From an uncultured Paraglaciecola sp. (lineage in GTDB: Bacteria; Pseudomonadota; Gammaproteobacteria; Enterobacterales; Alteromonadaceae), in assembly GCF_937123705.1 (NCBI RefSeq), contig NZ_CAKZKO010000073.1:1-50425 (forward strand): 50,425 nucleotides of DNA. The letters are read 5' to 3'. This document shows, piece after piece, positions 17,787 through 26,151 of this stretch. A program made the position numbers and the translations under genes. The notes under the pieces were generated by a model. That model made no database searches, had not been told where the DNA came from, and saw only the letters and a program-made list of their open reading frames with translations. Position 1 is the stretch's first letter, and every line of letters starts with the position of its first letter.

Positions 17787-19619
17787 ATGTGTGGGATAGT
17801 AGGGGCAATTGCCGAACGTAATGTAGTTGAAATTCTGTTAGAAGGATTACGACGATTAGAGTATCGCGGATACGACTCGGCTGGTGTTGCCTTAATGGAT
17901 AGCCAAGGCACTTTCATTCGCACCAGACGCATTGGTAAAGTAAAGGAACTGGCCGATGCCATACAACAACAACCCATCAAAGGTACAACGGGTATTGCCC
18001 ACACGCGCTGGGCAACTCATGGTGGCGTAACTGAAGCCAACGCCCATCCACACTTTTCATCCGAGCGAATTGCCGTGGTGCACAACGGTATCATAGAAAA
18101 TTATCAAGCATTACGCGAAGAGCTCAAACAAAGCGGTTACGCCTTTAATTCAGACACTGATACCGAAACCATTGCCCATCAAGTTCACGCTGAATTAGAC
18201 AAATGCGGGGATTTACTTAAAGCTGTGCAAATTTCCGTGACAAAATTTCACGGCGCTTATGGCACAGTAATAATGGACAAACAAGATCCAGAGCGCATCA
18301 TTGTGGCCCGTTCTGGCAGCCCATTGGTAATTGGTTTAGGTATAGGTGAAAACTTTATCGCCTCAGATCAAATGGCATTATTACCCGTTACCCGCCGCTT
18401 TATGTTTCTAGAAGAAGGCGACGTAGCCGAGATTTCCCGCACTAGCATTAATATTTTCGATCACAGCGGCGCACCGGTAAAACGCGAAGTGATTGAGTCC
18501 AGTGTTGATCACGATGCCGGTGACAAAGGTGGTTATCGCCATTACATGTTGAAAGAAATTCACGAACAACCACAAGTTATTCGCAACACCTTACAAGGTC
18601 GACTAAGTGATACTGGTATAAGCGACAACATATTTGGCCCAGGCGCCGATAAAATACTCGCCGATATCAAGCACGTACAAATTATCGCATGTGGTACCAG
18701 CTACCATTCTGGCATGACGGCACGATACTGGTTAGAACAATACGCCAATGTATCTTGTAATGTCGAAATAGCCTCTGAGTTTCGCTACCGCAAATCTTTT
18801 GTGCACCCCAACAGCCTAATTGTCACCATTTCTCAATCCGGTGAAACTGCCGACACCCTCGCTGCCCTTAGGCTTGCAAAAGAACAAGGTTATGCCGCCA
18901 GTTTAACCATCTGCAACGTGCCTGGTTCGTCATTAGTACGAGAATCAGACTTAGCCTTTATGACACTGGCAGGGGCAGAAATAGGCGTAGCATCCACTAA
19001 AGCCTTCACCACCCAATTAACAGGCTTTTTAATGTTAACCCTAGCCCTTGGGCAACATAACAACATGGCTGCAACTGACCACGACCATATTGTAAAAGCC
19101 CTCCACAGCCTACCGTCAAAGCTGGAAGAAACCCTAACCTTAACCTCGGGCATAAAAGCCTTAGCAAAAGAATTTGCCGACAAAAACCACAGCCTATTCT
19201 TAGGCCGAGGTGACCAATACCCTATAGCAATGGAAGGCGCTCTCAAACTTAAAGAAATCTCCTACATCCACGCCGAAGCCTACGCATCAGGCGAACTCAA
19301 ACACGGCCCGCTGGCCCTGATTGACGACGAAATGCCGGTGATAGTAGTAGCGCCAAACAACGAATTACTAGAGAAACTCAAATCCAACGTCGAAGAAGTC
19401 CGCGCCCGAGGCGGCATCATGTACGTCTTCGCCGACAAACAAGCCAACTTCAAAAGCGACGACACCATGCGCGTGATTAACGTCCCGCACTGCGAAGCGG
19501 CAGTGGCACCTATTGTGTATACCCTGCCCCTACAATTGTTGTCGTACTACGTTGCAGTGATTAAGGGTACAGACGTTGATCAACCACGCAATTTGGCAAA
19601 AAGTGTCACAGTAGAATAA
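17787..19619 (+). CDS. glmS: Glutamine--fructose-6-phosphate aminotransferase
   Basis: A 610-residue enzyme that makes glucosamine-6-phosphate from fructose-6-phosphate and glutamine, the first step toward UDP-GlcNAc. N-terminal Ntn glutaminase starts MCGIVGAI, with the nucleophile Cys2 after Met removal; two SIS sugar-binding domains follow ([29 protein letters not shown]) and the end [13 protein letters not shown] is the invariant tail. The last about 500 bases have a much stronger taste for C-ending codons than the first part (see findings). The 3' coding end is the target site of Tn7-type elements in many bacteria. A strong bidirectional hairpin follows the stop. Confidence 0.97.
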   Translation: MCGIVGAIAERNVVEILLEGLRRLEYRGYDSAGVALMDSQGTFIRTRRIGKVKELADAIQQQPIKGTTGIAHTRWATHGGVTEANAHPHFSSERIAVVHNGIIENYQALREELKQSGYAFNSDTDTETIAHQVHAELDKCGDLLKAVQISVTKFHGAYGTVIMDKQDPERIIVARSGSPLVIGLGIGENFIASDQMALLPVTRRFMFLEEGDVAEISRTSINIFDHSGAPVKREVIESSVDHDAGDKGGYRHYMLKEIHEQPQVIRNTLQGRLSDTGISDNIFGPGADKILADIKHVQIIACGTSYHSGMTARYWLEQYANVSCNVEIASEFRYRKSFVHPNSLIVTISQSGETADTLAALRLAKEQGYAASLTICNVPGSSLVRESDLAFMTLAGAEIGVASTKAFTTQLTGFLMLTLALGQHNNMAATDHDHIVKALHSLPSKLEETLTLTSGIKALAKEFADKNHSLFLGRGDQYPIAMEGALKLKEISYIHAEAYASGELKHGPLALIDDEMPVIVVAPNNELLEKLKSNVEEVRARGGIMYVFADKQANFKSDDTMRVINVPHCEAAVAPIVYTLPLQLLSYYVAVIKGTDVDQPRNLAKSVTVE

Positions 19620-19643
19620 TGAGTTCTATTATTTAATGTAAAC
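19560..19643 (+). other. attTn7-like site, apparently unoccupied
   Basis: Tn7-type elements that use TnsD recognise the last codons of glmS and insert about 25 bases past the stop. The conserved tail of GlmS ([11 protein letters not shown] then LAKSVTVE) is intact here, and the next gene downstream is an ordinary chromosomal one with no tnsABCD, end repeats or cargo visible. The site therefore looks vacant. That the DNA would be recognised is an inference from conservation. Confidence 0.4.
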
Positions 19644-19679
19644 AGTAACCAACTAATCTTATAATTTTAGTTGGTTACT
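19644..19679. terminator. Bidirectional terminator between glmS and the binding-protein gene
   Basis: Perfect 13-base arms AGTAACCAACTAA (19644-19656) and TTAGTTGGTTACT (19667-19679) enclose a 10-base loop. It lies 25 bases after the glmS stop and between convergent genes, so it can serve both. T-rich sequence follows on the plus side (TATCTCTTCTC). Confidence 0.75.
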
Positions 19680-19744
19680 TATCTCTTCTCTAAAGAATAG
19701 TAACCAATAAAAGTTCTATCTAAGTGGCATTTAACAAAGTCATT

Positions 19745-20512
19745 TCACAATGACGAGTTGTTATCTATTGTTACCTTCCCATCATCATCTTTAGCGGTGT
19801 AATTGATAAAACGGCTAAAGTGCTGTTGGTGGTCTAATTGAATTAGCAGTTTATCTAACTGCGTTTTTAGCTTTATTCCTTGCTGGGTATTTGCCACTGC
19901 GAGGCTGGCGGGCACAATACCCATATTTTTATAATAAATGTTCTCTACAGCTAGCTTTTTGATAGTACTCATAATGGAAACACGCTCAAATAAAATGACG
20001 TTCAAGCGCCCTAAGGCCAGCATCTTAACCAGTTGTTCAATACTACTCACTTCAACAAATTTGATTGCAGGTACATCAATTATTTCTGAGAAAAAATCGG
20101 CATTACCTATTAACGTACCTATGCTCCCATCTGGTAATTCATCAATATCAAAGAAGGATTTATTCAAAGAAAAAAAGTCAACATAAGTATTTATATGCCA
20201 ATTCAATTCGGTGGCATATTCATAAAATTGCTGAGTTTCGAGTTGATAGGGAGTCAATCCAATGAGTTGTAGTCGTTTACTTTCGAGCTCTCGCTTAGCT
20301 CTTCCGTAAGTCATAATATGAAAATTAAAATATAAGTTGTTGTTGGTCGAAATAGTATTAAGCATGTCTATCACTAAACCACTGCCATCTTCGTTAACTA
20401 ATGGCGGAAACGGCTCCAAGCCGACTTCAATTTCTTTTGCGTCACTCAATTGGCTTAATGTAAAAAAGCAGCAAAGTGTTACAACTAAGAATAAGCGTAT
20501 TAATGTATTCAA
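19745..20512 (-). CDS. Orphan periplasmic solute-binding-like protein (SBP_bac_3 fold)
   Basis: An exported protein of 255 residues. I place the start at a TTG (20512-20510): it is preceded by AGGTGA at 6 bases and gives a clean signal peptide (NTLIRLFLVVTLCCFF, cut near LSDA). The ATG at 20584 would put 24 extra polar residues in front of that signal and has no good ribosome site. The mature part looks like a reduced family 3 binding domain (EVGLEPFPPLVNEDGSGLV, YGRAKRELES, IGTLIGNADFFSE, LALGRLNVILFERVS). The tyrosine/arginine YGRA element recurs in such orphan proteins of marine bacteria. No transporter genes are adjacent. The ligand is unknown. Confidence 0.7.
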   Translation of the reverse strand: MNTLIRLFLVVTLCCFFTLSQLSDAKEIEVGLEPFPPLVNEDGSGLVIDMLNTISTNNNLYFNFHIMTYGRAKRELESKRLQLIGLTPYQLETQQFYEYATELNWHINTYVDFFSLNKSFFDIDELPDGSIGTLIGNADFFSEIIDVPAIKFVEVSSIEQLVKMLALGRLNVILFERVSIMSTIKKLAVENIYYKNMGIVPASLAVANTQQGIKLKTQLDKLLIQLDHQQHFSRFINYTAKDDDGKVTIDNNSSL

Positions 20513-20689
20513 AAAATCACCTAAAACTAATTCCGTTGCTACAACAATATGTTTACTAATTGCAGCGCACAAGCATTTTGTCACTTTAGTGAGTTAAATT
20601 ATGCAACAACAACTCATAGTAGCGACATCTAAAATAGCCTATATTGCCACAGTGCTAATTTCACTAGTAGACACGAGAATGGAGATTTG

Positions 20690-21964
20690 ATGGTTTTAAG
20701 TACAAAGGTTTTTTTCATCTATATCGGCATTTGCATGTTAAGTGCCTGCTCTATGTTGCTCCTTGAAGAAGAACTTGACCAAGCAAAGAACAATCAATAC
20801 ATCATAAAAGCCAATATCAGTGCCGACTCTATAGATGCCAGCAATAATTCAATTCTATCGCTTTTTAAGAAAGATACTGATGGCAAACCACAGTTTTTTG
20901 CTTATCGATTAGTCGAGCGTGACCAAAATGTATATTTTGTTGTTCCCAAGGGAGATTACCAGTTAGTGGCCTTTGAGGATAAGAACCAAGACTACAAATA
21001 TCAACTAGGCGAACGCACCGCGCTTCAGAAAGATGTAGCCTTAGAACTGTTTCCTGATGGAAATGCCGCCGACAGTGACTATGCCTTATTATTAAAAGGC
21101 ATACAGCTTGATTTAACCGATCAAAATTTAGCCAGCTCTTATAAGTTAGATTTAGCAATCGAAGCCGTGGCAGCGACTAGCTCATTACCCAAACGAAATT
21201 ATTTAGAAGTTATTTCTTTAGCTGATCTACGTTTTAACGCAGCAAACAGCCATAAAGGCATGTGGGAGCCTTATAGTTTTTCAAAAGAAATTGGTTACGG
21301 TTTTTATCTGTTGAGTGAGTGGGATAGCAATAAAGCACCGCTATTTTTGGTGCATGGTATTAATAGCAGTCCTGCTATTTGGGGTGATTTTATAAAGAAT
21401 ATCGATCAAGAAAAATACCAGATCATTCTTTATCACTACCCTAGTGCCGAATCATTATCTATGACCGCCTATTATTTAGGTGAGGCCTTTATAGACATCA
21501 GCCAAAGAAACAGAAAACATAAGTTTACAATCATTGCCCACAGTATGGGTGGCTTAGTATCGCGAGGAGCGATACAGTTTTTGGTATATAAAAACCGCCC
21601 GAATATGATTGAAAAATTTATTACGCTATCTACTCCATGGGGAGGAGATGAGGCGGCACAATTTGCTGTCGATACCTCCCCAGTTATTGCCCCTGTATGG
21701 AAAGACTTAACACCCAACAGTCATTACTTAAAGCGGATTTACGAGCAACCTTTACCTCAAGACATAGAACATATTCTTTTATCTAGTTTCGCTGGAAACA
21801 CGTTAATCATCCCTGAAAAAAATGACGGTGCCGTCACCTTAAAAAGTCAATTAAGGTATGAAGCACAATCTGATGCCGATAAAGTTTACTTAATTGATGC
21901 AACCCATGTGGGGATATTAACCGACCCTTTTACCCAACAAGTCATTCGAGGGCTCCTAGACTAG
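20690..21964 (+). CDS. Lipase-like alpha/beta-hydrolase lipoprotein
   Basis: A 424-residue lipoprotein: signal peptide with the lipobox LSAC (lipidated cysteine near residue 20), a beta-rich N-terminal part of about 180 residues (the YFVVPKGDYQLVAFEDKNQD segment resembles carboxypeptidase-regulatory or Ig-like folds), then an alpha/beta-hydrolase domain. The hydrolase has LVHGINSSPAIWGDF (oxyanion region), the nucleophile elbow AHSMGG with S285, and THVGI near the end for the catalytic histidine. The form is that of PGAP1-like or triacylglycerol lipases. A ribosome site GGAG stands 6 bases before the ATG at 20690; a TTG just before it is less likely. Substrate unknown. Confidence 0.82.
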   Translation: MVLSTKVFFIYIGICMLSACSMLLLEEELDQAKNNQYIIKANISADSIDASNNSILSLFKKDTDGKPQFFAYRLVERDQNVYFVVPKGDYQLVAFEDKNQDYKYQLGERTALQKDVALELFPDGNAADSDYALLLKGIQLDLTDQNLASSYKLDLAIEAVAATSSLPKRNYLEVISLADLRFNAANSHKGMWEPYSFSKEIGYGFYLLSEWDSNKAPLFLVHGINSSPAIWGDFIKNIDQEKYQIILYHYPSAESLSMTAYYLGEAFIDISQRNRKHKFTIIAHSMGGLVSRGAIQFLVYKNRPNMIEKFITLSTPWGGDEAAQFAVDTSPVIAPVWKDLTPNSHYLKRIYEQPLPQDIEHILLSSFAGNTLIIPEKNDGAVTLKSQLRYEAQSDADKVYLIDATHVGILTDPFTQQVIRGLLD

Positions 21965-21973
21965 CAATATATC

Positions 21974-21989
21974 CAAATACCCCTATTTG
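21974..21989. terminator. Small hairpin between convergent genes
   Basis: CAAATA-CCCC-TATTTG is a perfect 6-base stem with a 4-base loop, 10 bases after the lipase stop and 14 before the symporter stop on the other strand. The stem is short and AT-rich, so termination is only a suggestion. Confidence 0.3.
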
Positions 21990-22002
21990 TGTGGCAGTAG
22001 TG

Positions 22003-23724
22003 CTAATGTGATTGCGCGTCGCCTGCGCCTTTTGGGTAACGAATATCTTCTACCAATTGTTGGATTTGTTGTGGCGCATCGTCGCTAAAGCGATGAACCG
22101 TAAAAGCCACCGCAAAATTCACTAACATGCCTATGGTTCCAATTCCTTCAGGAGATACCCCCCACCACCAATTCTCGGGGATATTGCCAGCAGGGTTAAT
22201 AAACTTGAAATAAATGATATAGCCAGCGGTAAACACAATGCCTGATAACATCCCTGCAATAGCACCTTGGCTATTCATTTGTTTATAAAAAATCCCCAGA
22301 ATAATAGCTGGGAAAAACGATGCCGCCGCCAAACCAAACGCAAATGCTACAACCTGGGCGACAAAACCAGGTGGATTGATCCCAAACCACCCAGCCACAC
22401 AAATGGCCACAGCCGCCGCAAAACGAGCATAGAATAACTCAGCTCTATCGCTAATATTCGGCGCTAAATTACGTTTCAGTAAATCATGGGAGATCGAGGT
22501 AGAAATCACTAACAATAAACCAGCAGACGTAGACAGCGCTGCAGCCACACCACCCGCCGCCACTAAAGCAATCACCCAAGCCGGCAAATCGGCAATCTCG
22601 GGATTCGCCAAAACCATAATATCCCTGTCTACTGTCATTTCGTTACGTTCATCACCCGAGTAAAACATTTTTCCATCGGCATTTTTATCTTCCCAACTGA
22701 TTAAGCCTGTTCTTTCCCAGTTAGCGATCCAGCTTGGGGCTTTAGCATATTCTGTGCCTGTTGCTAGTTGTTCTGGCGTACTTGGGCCATTAATGGTTTC
22801 AATCATATTGACTCGGGCGAATGAGGCGATAGAAGGTGCAGTGGTATATAAAATGGCGATAAACAATAAGGCCCAACCCGCACTTTTACGGGCGTCACGC
22901 ACCTTAGGCACAGTAAAGAAGCGCACAATAACATGTGGTAAACCTGCCGTACCTACCATTAGCGCAGCTGTGATACAAAATACGTCAAACACAGTCTTGG
23001 TACCGCTGGTATATTCGTTAAAACCGAGCTCGAGTGATAACCCATCTAATTTTTCGAGTAAGTAAATACCCGAGCCATCGGCTAAAGTGCTGCCAAAGCC
23101 CGTTTGCGGTAATACATGACCTGTCATCATAATAGAGATAAACACAGCGGGAACTAAATAAGCAAAAATCAGCACACAATACTGCGCCACTTGGGTATAG
23201 GTAATGCCTTTCATGCCACCTAACACCGTATAGAAAAACACAACCCCCATACCTATCAGCACACCAGAGGTAATGTCTACTTCTAAGAAACGACTAAACA
23301 CCACCCCTACCCCACGCATTTGCCCTGCTACGTAGGTAAAACAGATAAAAATAGCGCACAACACTGCAACAGTGCGCGCCGTTTGTGAATAATAGCGGTC
23401 ACCGATAAAATCTGGCACAGTGAACTTGCCAAATTTACGTAAATAGGGGGCTAGGCACAGCGCCAACAACACATAACCACCAGTCCAGCCCAACAAATAC
23501 ACCGCTCCGTCGTAACCCATAAAGGAAATCAATCCAGCCATAGAGATAAAAGACGCCGCCGACATCCAATCAGCTGCTGTGGCCATGCCATTGGCTATAG
23601 GGTTAACGCCGCCACCAGCTACGTAAAACTCTTTAGTCGAGCCCGCTCGTGCCCATATTGCAATGGCGATATACAATACAAATGACGCACCAACAATCAA
23701 AAACGTGAGGGTTTTAACATCCAT
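22003..23724 (-). CDS. Sodium:solute symporter, acetate (ActP/VC_2705) type
   Basis: A 573-residue inner-membrane symporter with about 13 membrane segments. Family marks are TAADWMSAASFISMAG (sodium-binding region of the SSS family), GGYVLLALCLAPYLRKFGKFTVPDF, and GGVAAALSTSAGLLLVISTSISHDL. A hydrophilic insert near residues 330-365 (ISWEDKNADGKMFYSGDER) is typical of the VC_2705 subgroup. It follows a DUF4212 gene by 8 bases; the pair is the standard two-gene unit for acetate/short-chain monocarboxylate uptake in marine bacteria. E. coli ActP pairs with YjcH in the same way. Acetate is the likely substrate, by family. Confidence 0.92.
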   Translation of the reverse strand: MDVKTLTFLIVGASFVLYIAIAIWARAGSTKEFYVAGGGVNPIANGMATAADWMSAASFISMAGLISFMGYDGAVYLLGWTGGYVLLALCLAPYLRKFGKFTVPDFIGDRYYSQTARTVAVLCAIFICFTYVAGQMRGVGVVFSRFLEVDITSGVLIGMGVVFFYTVLGGMKGITYTQVAQYCVLIFAYLVPAVFISIMMTGHVLPQTGFGSTLADGSGIYLLEKLDGLSLELGFNEYTSGTKTVFDVFCITAALMVGTAGLPHVIVRFFTVPKVRDARKSAGWALLFIAILYTTAPSIASFARVNMIETINGPSTPEQLATGTEYAKAPSWIANWERTGLISWEDKNADGKMFYSGDERNEMTVDRDIMVLANPEIADLPAWVIALVAAGGVAAALSTSAGLLLVISTSISHDLLKRNLAPNISDRAELFYARFAAAVAICVAGWFGINPPGFVAQVVAFAFGLAAASFFPAIILGIFYKQMNSQGAIAGMLSGIVFTAGYIIYFKFINPAGNIPENWWWGVSPEGIGTIGMLVNFAVAFTVHRFSDDAPQQIQQLVEDIRYPKGAGDAQSH

Positions 23725-23732
23725 ATCTATTG

Positions 23733-23999
23733 CTACTCCTCTGCTACACCAAATTGTTTATCGAGCTTATTCATCTTATGTATATAGACAAATATCAAGG
23801 CAACAAAGATGTAAATAGCGCCTTGCTGGGCAAACCAAAAACCCAATTTAAAGCCAAAAAACTGGATTGCGTTTAGTGCTTCAGCAAACAAGATCCCGCA
23901 GCCAAAAGAAACCATAAACCAAATAGCCAATAATTTAAGTAGCAAGTGAATATTGGCTCGCCAATATGCTTTTTTGTCGTCGTCAGATTTGAAAGCCAC
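23733..23999 (-). CDS. DUF4212 small membrane subunit of the symporter pair
   Basis: An 88-residue protein with two membrane helices (about 20-43 and 55-77) and the DUF4212 pattern: YWRANIHLLLKLLAIWFMVSF, then LGFWFAQQGAIYIFVALIFVY and a short polar tail (MNKLDKQFGV). It is the first gene of the symporter operon, 8 bases before it. It probably helps folding or activity of the symporter, which is inferred from constant gene pairing and not from known biochemistry. The 221-base gap upstream holds its promoter but shows no site I can name. Confidence 0.9.
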   Translation of the reverse strand: MAFKSDDDKKAYWRANIHLLLKLLAIWFMVSFGCGILFAEALNAIQFFGFKLGFWFAQQGAIYIFVALIFVYIHKMNKLDKQFGVAEE

Positions 24000-24220
24000 G
24001 GATTTTCCCTATAAAAGATCACACAATGCGCCGCCCAATTCATCTATGAATAGTTAAAACTGTATAACAAAAGCAGCACGCCGAATTTATCTTAGATTAG
24101 AATGCCACCAATGAGCTAGCACAATTAACATAAATTTAACCTTTATGTGGAAATCAAGCTAGAGGGCATCATTTTAAGAATTGGTTGCCGCTTAGAACTA
24201 GCAAAGCATGGGCTAGAACA

Positions 24221-24976
24221 TTACCCCTTTTTTCTAAGAAGTAAGCGTTTTATAGTGTTTTTTGCAGGGCCCCAAATCGTCACTGGGTGTCTGGGAGCCA
24301 CGGTTAAGATATGTTGATAGTCTTTTTCGGTTAACTGTACTTCGCCACCGTGTGCCAACATAATCGACGCAGGTTGTAACTCTTTAACTTTTAAAACCGA
24401 CGCTAAATATTGATCTGGAAAATACACGGGAATAGGTGGGATAAAGCGGCCTTTTACATTAACCAATAAGTCAGCCACGTATAAACGTTTGCTTGGCAAG
24501 TGCAACACAGATAAATCTCTGTCTGTATGACCGCGAGTTTCTAACACACACCAATCACCAAAACCGGGCAAAATGTCGTTATCAACCAAGGCATGGTCCA
24601 CTGTTAAGTGAGGTGAATACCATAAATTTTTCAACGGTTTAGCTATTCTATTTGCTACCCATAGGGCTAACATCATGTCGACTAGATGCATCACCCTCCC
24701 ACCTAGCCCTGCATACCATTGTTTTGGTAAGTTAGCGCTGGCAATTTTACAACCTGTTAGTTTTCGTAACTTATGAGCGGCGCCCGCATGGTCGGCATGC
24801 ATATGCGTTACAACAATCAGCTTCAAATCGGTTAGGGGGCGGCGAAGTTCATCCACGATATATTGTTTTAAGGTTGGAATATCGGCACGACAACAGCCAT
24901 CAAGTAACAGCAGTTTGTCTGGATACTCAACCAAATAAATCGACTGGATATACCCTTTTAAATGATGAATTTTCAA
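24221..24976 (-). CDS. MBL-fold metallo-hydrolase
   Basis: A 251-residue metallo-beta-lactamase-fold enzyme. The metal site is THMHADHAG (HxHxDH), then GHTDRDLSVL and DLLVN (metal ligand aspartate) and a late histidine in LAHGG. There is no signal peptide, so it is cytoplasmic. The fold covers many hydrolases (glyoxalase II, lactonases, phosphorylcholine esterases); the interval between the motifs does not single one out. It lies in the same direction as the 57-residue ORF upstream, 12 bases apart. Confidence 0.85.
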   Translation of the reverse strand: MKIHHLKGYIQSIYLVEYPDKLLLLDGCCRADIPTLKQYIVDELRRPLTDLKLIVVTHMHADHAGAAHKLRKLTGCKIASANLPKQWYAGLGGRVMHLVDMMLALWVANRIAKPLKNLWYSPHLTVDHALVDNDILPGFGDWCVLETRGHTDRDLSVLHLPSKRLYVADLLVNVKGRFIPPIPVYFPDQYLASVLKVKELQPASIMLAHGGEVQLTEKDYQHILTVAPRHPVTIWGPAKNTIKRLLLRKKG

Positions 24977-24988
24977 ATAGGTTAGTCT

Positions 24989-25162
24989 TTATTTCTTTTC
25001 GCTTAGATCAACTTGCTGCTCAATATATTGAATTGCCTTTTGTAAACTCCCAAATGCATTGATCAGGTTTTTGCGGCCTTTATTCATCAGTTCAGGATCG
25101 TTGTTTTCTGACATCATCCACACCCAAGTGCGAATTAAAGATTCTGGGGGTACATTTTTCAT
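24989..25162 (-). CDS. Short hypothetical protein (57 residues)
   Basis: A compact ORF not expected by chance to look so protein-like: MKNVPPESLIRTWVWMMSEN, then DPELMNKGRKNLINAFGSLQ, KAIQYIEQQ and the end VDLSEKK. It is charged, helical and soluble, with two tryptophans and an amphipathic C-terminal helix. The gene ends 12 bases before the MBL gene on the same strand, so both may be co-transcribed. The ribosome site is weak (AGACAG). I recognise no family. It would be missed by pipelines with a 60-residue cut. Confidence 0.6.
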   Translation of the reverse strand: MKNVPPESLIRTWVWMMSENNDPELMNKGRKNLINAFGSLQKAIQYIEQQVDLSEKK

Positions 25163-25375
25163 TGCTGTCTAAGTATCTCTTTTTATTGTTATTATACAAA
25201 CAGATGGGATTATACCCTGTGATCTCAAGGTTTTCGAGCAATCATTGCCAAAAATTTGACACTGATAGTGTTGCTATTTTGCGACAAACAACTGATTAAT
25301 TTGCTGTAATGGTTTTTGTTGTGTTTAATGCTGTTCAATTAATCGTAATTTAGGACCTGCTGGCCTTAGTACCCA

Positions 25376-25909
25376 ATGATAAAAATAATTGTAGGTTCAA
25401 ACAATCCTGTAAAAATTAGCGCCGCCAAACACGCCATATGCGATATGTTTTCCGCAGATGAAGTCGAATGTATTGGATTAGATGCGCCTTCTGGTGTGGC
25501 ACAACAACCTATGACCACTGCTGAAACCCAACAAGGCGCCATTAATCGAGTAAAATACTGCCAAACTCGTCATCAAGCTGACTTTTATGTGGCGATTGAA
25601 GGTGGTGTAGACCAATTTGATTATGGGCCAGCCACCTTTGCTTTTGTTGCCATAGCTAAGGGTGAGCAAATCTCGGTCGGTCGTAGTTGTAACTTACCTC
25701 TTCCTCAAGTTATTTTTAAAAGCCTTACCGAAGGTGAAGAACTGGGTGATGTAATGGACAGGTTTTTTAATACCAAGAACGTAAAGCAAAAAGGCGGCGC
25801 CATTGGCCTGTTGACCAAAGGTTTAGCCACCAGAGAAAGTGTGTATCGCCAAGCGACTCTTCTTGCTTTAGCGCCTTTTGTGCATGGTGCTTTATACCAA
25901 AGCGAGTAG
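25376..25909 (+). CDS. yjjX: Inosine/xanthosine triphosphatase
   Basis: A 177-residue house-cleaning NTPase that hydrolyses ITP and XTP, keeping deaminated purines out of nucleic acids. The family start is plain: IVGSNNPVKISAAKHAI. Further marks are SGVAQQPMTTAETQQGAINR (the substrate loop), YVAIEGGVDQF (the metal-binding acid), and KQKGGAIGLLTKGLATRESVY near the end. The length matches E. coli YjjX (170). It stands just before a small membrane-protein gene on the same strand. Confidence 0.93.
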   Translation: MIKIIVGSNNPVKISAAKHAICDMFSADEVECIGLDAPSGVAQQPMTTAETQQGAINRVKYCQTRHQADFYVAIEGGVDQFDYGPATFAFVAIAKGEQISVGRSCNLPLPQVIFKSLTEGEELGDVMDRFFNTKNVKQKGGAIGLLTKGLATRESVYRQATLLALAPFVHGALYQSE

Positions 25910-25938
25910 TTTTAAGCCAAATAACAAGGAATGTAGTG

Positions 25939-26151
25939 ATGCCTAATTCACCTAAAAAAACGACATTTTCTCTGACTAAATATTTAAGCAAAGTTGAATT
26001 AGTGGCATGGACATTGTGTATTTTTTCGATGCTAACCATTATCTTTGCCAAACAGATATTTCCTGCAGCCTTACCTTTTGCATGGCTTGGTGCCATCCTT
26101 GGAGCAGGTATGATTGGCTGGGGCATGGCGCGAAAACACAAAGGTCACTAA
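25939..26151 (+). CDS. Small membrane protein (70 residues), function unknown
   Basis: Two membrane helices at about residues 20-38 and 42-62 (VELVAWTLCIFSMLTIIFA, then FPAALPFAWLGAILGAGMIG), a positive tail (RKHKGH) on the inside and a polar N-terminus. The ATG at 25939 has AAGGA 8 bases before it; a GTG three bases earlier is a weaker choice. It follows yjjX by 29 bases and overlaps the last four bases of the convergent sensor-kinase gene. I recognise no family. Confidence 0.6.
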   Translation: MPNSPKKTTFSLTKYLSKVELVAWTLCIFSMLTIIFAKQIFPAALPFAWLGAILGAGMIGWGMARKHKGH

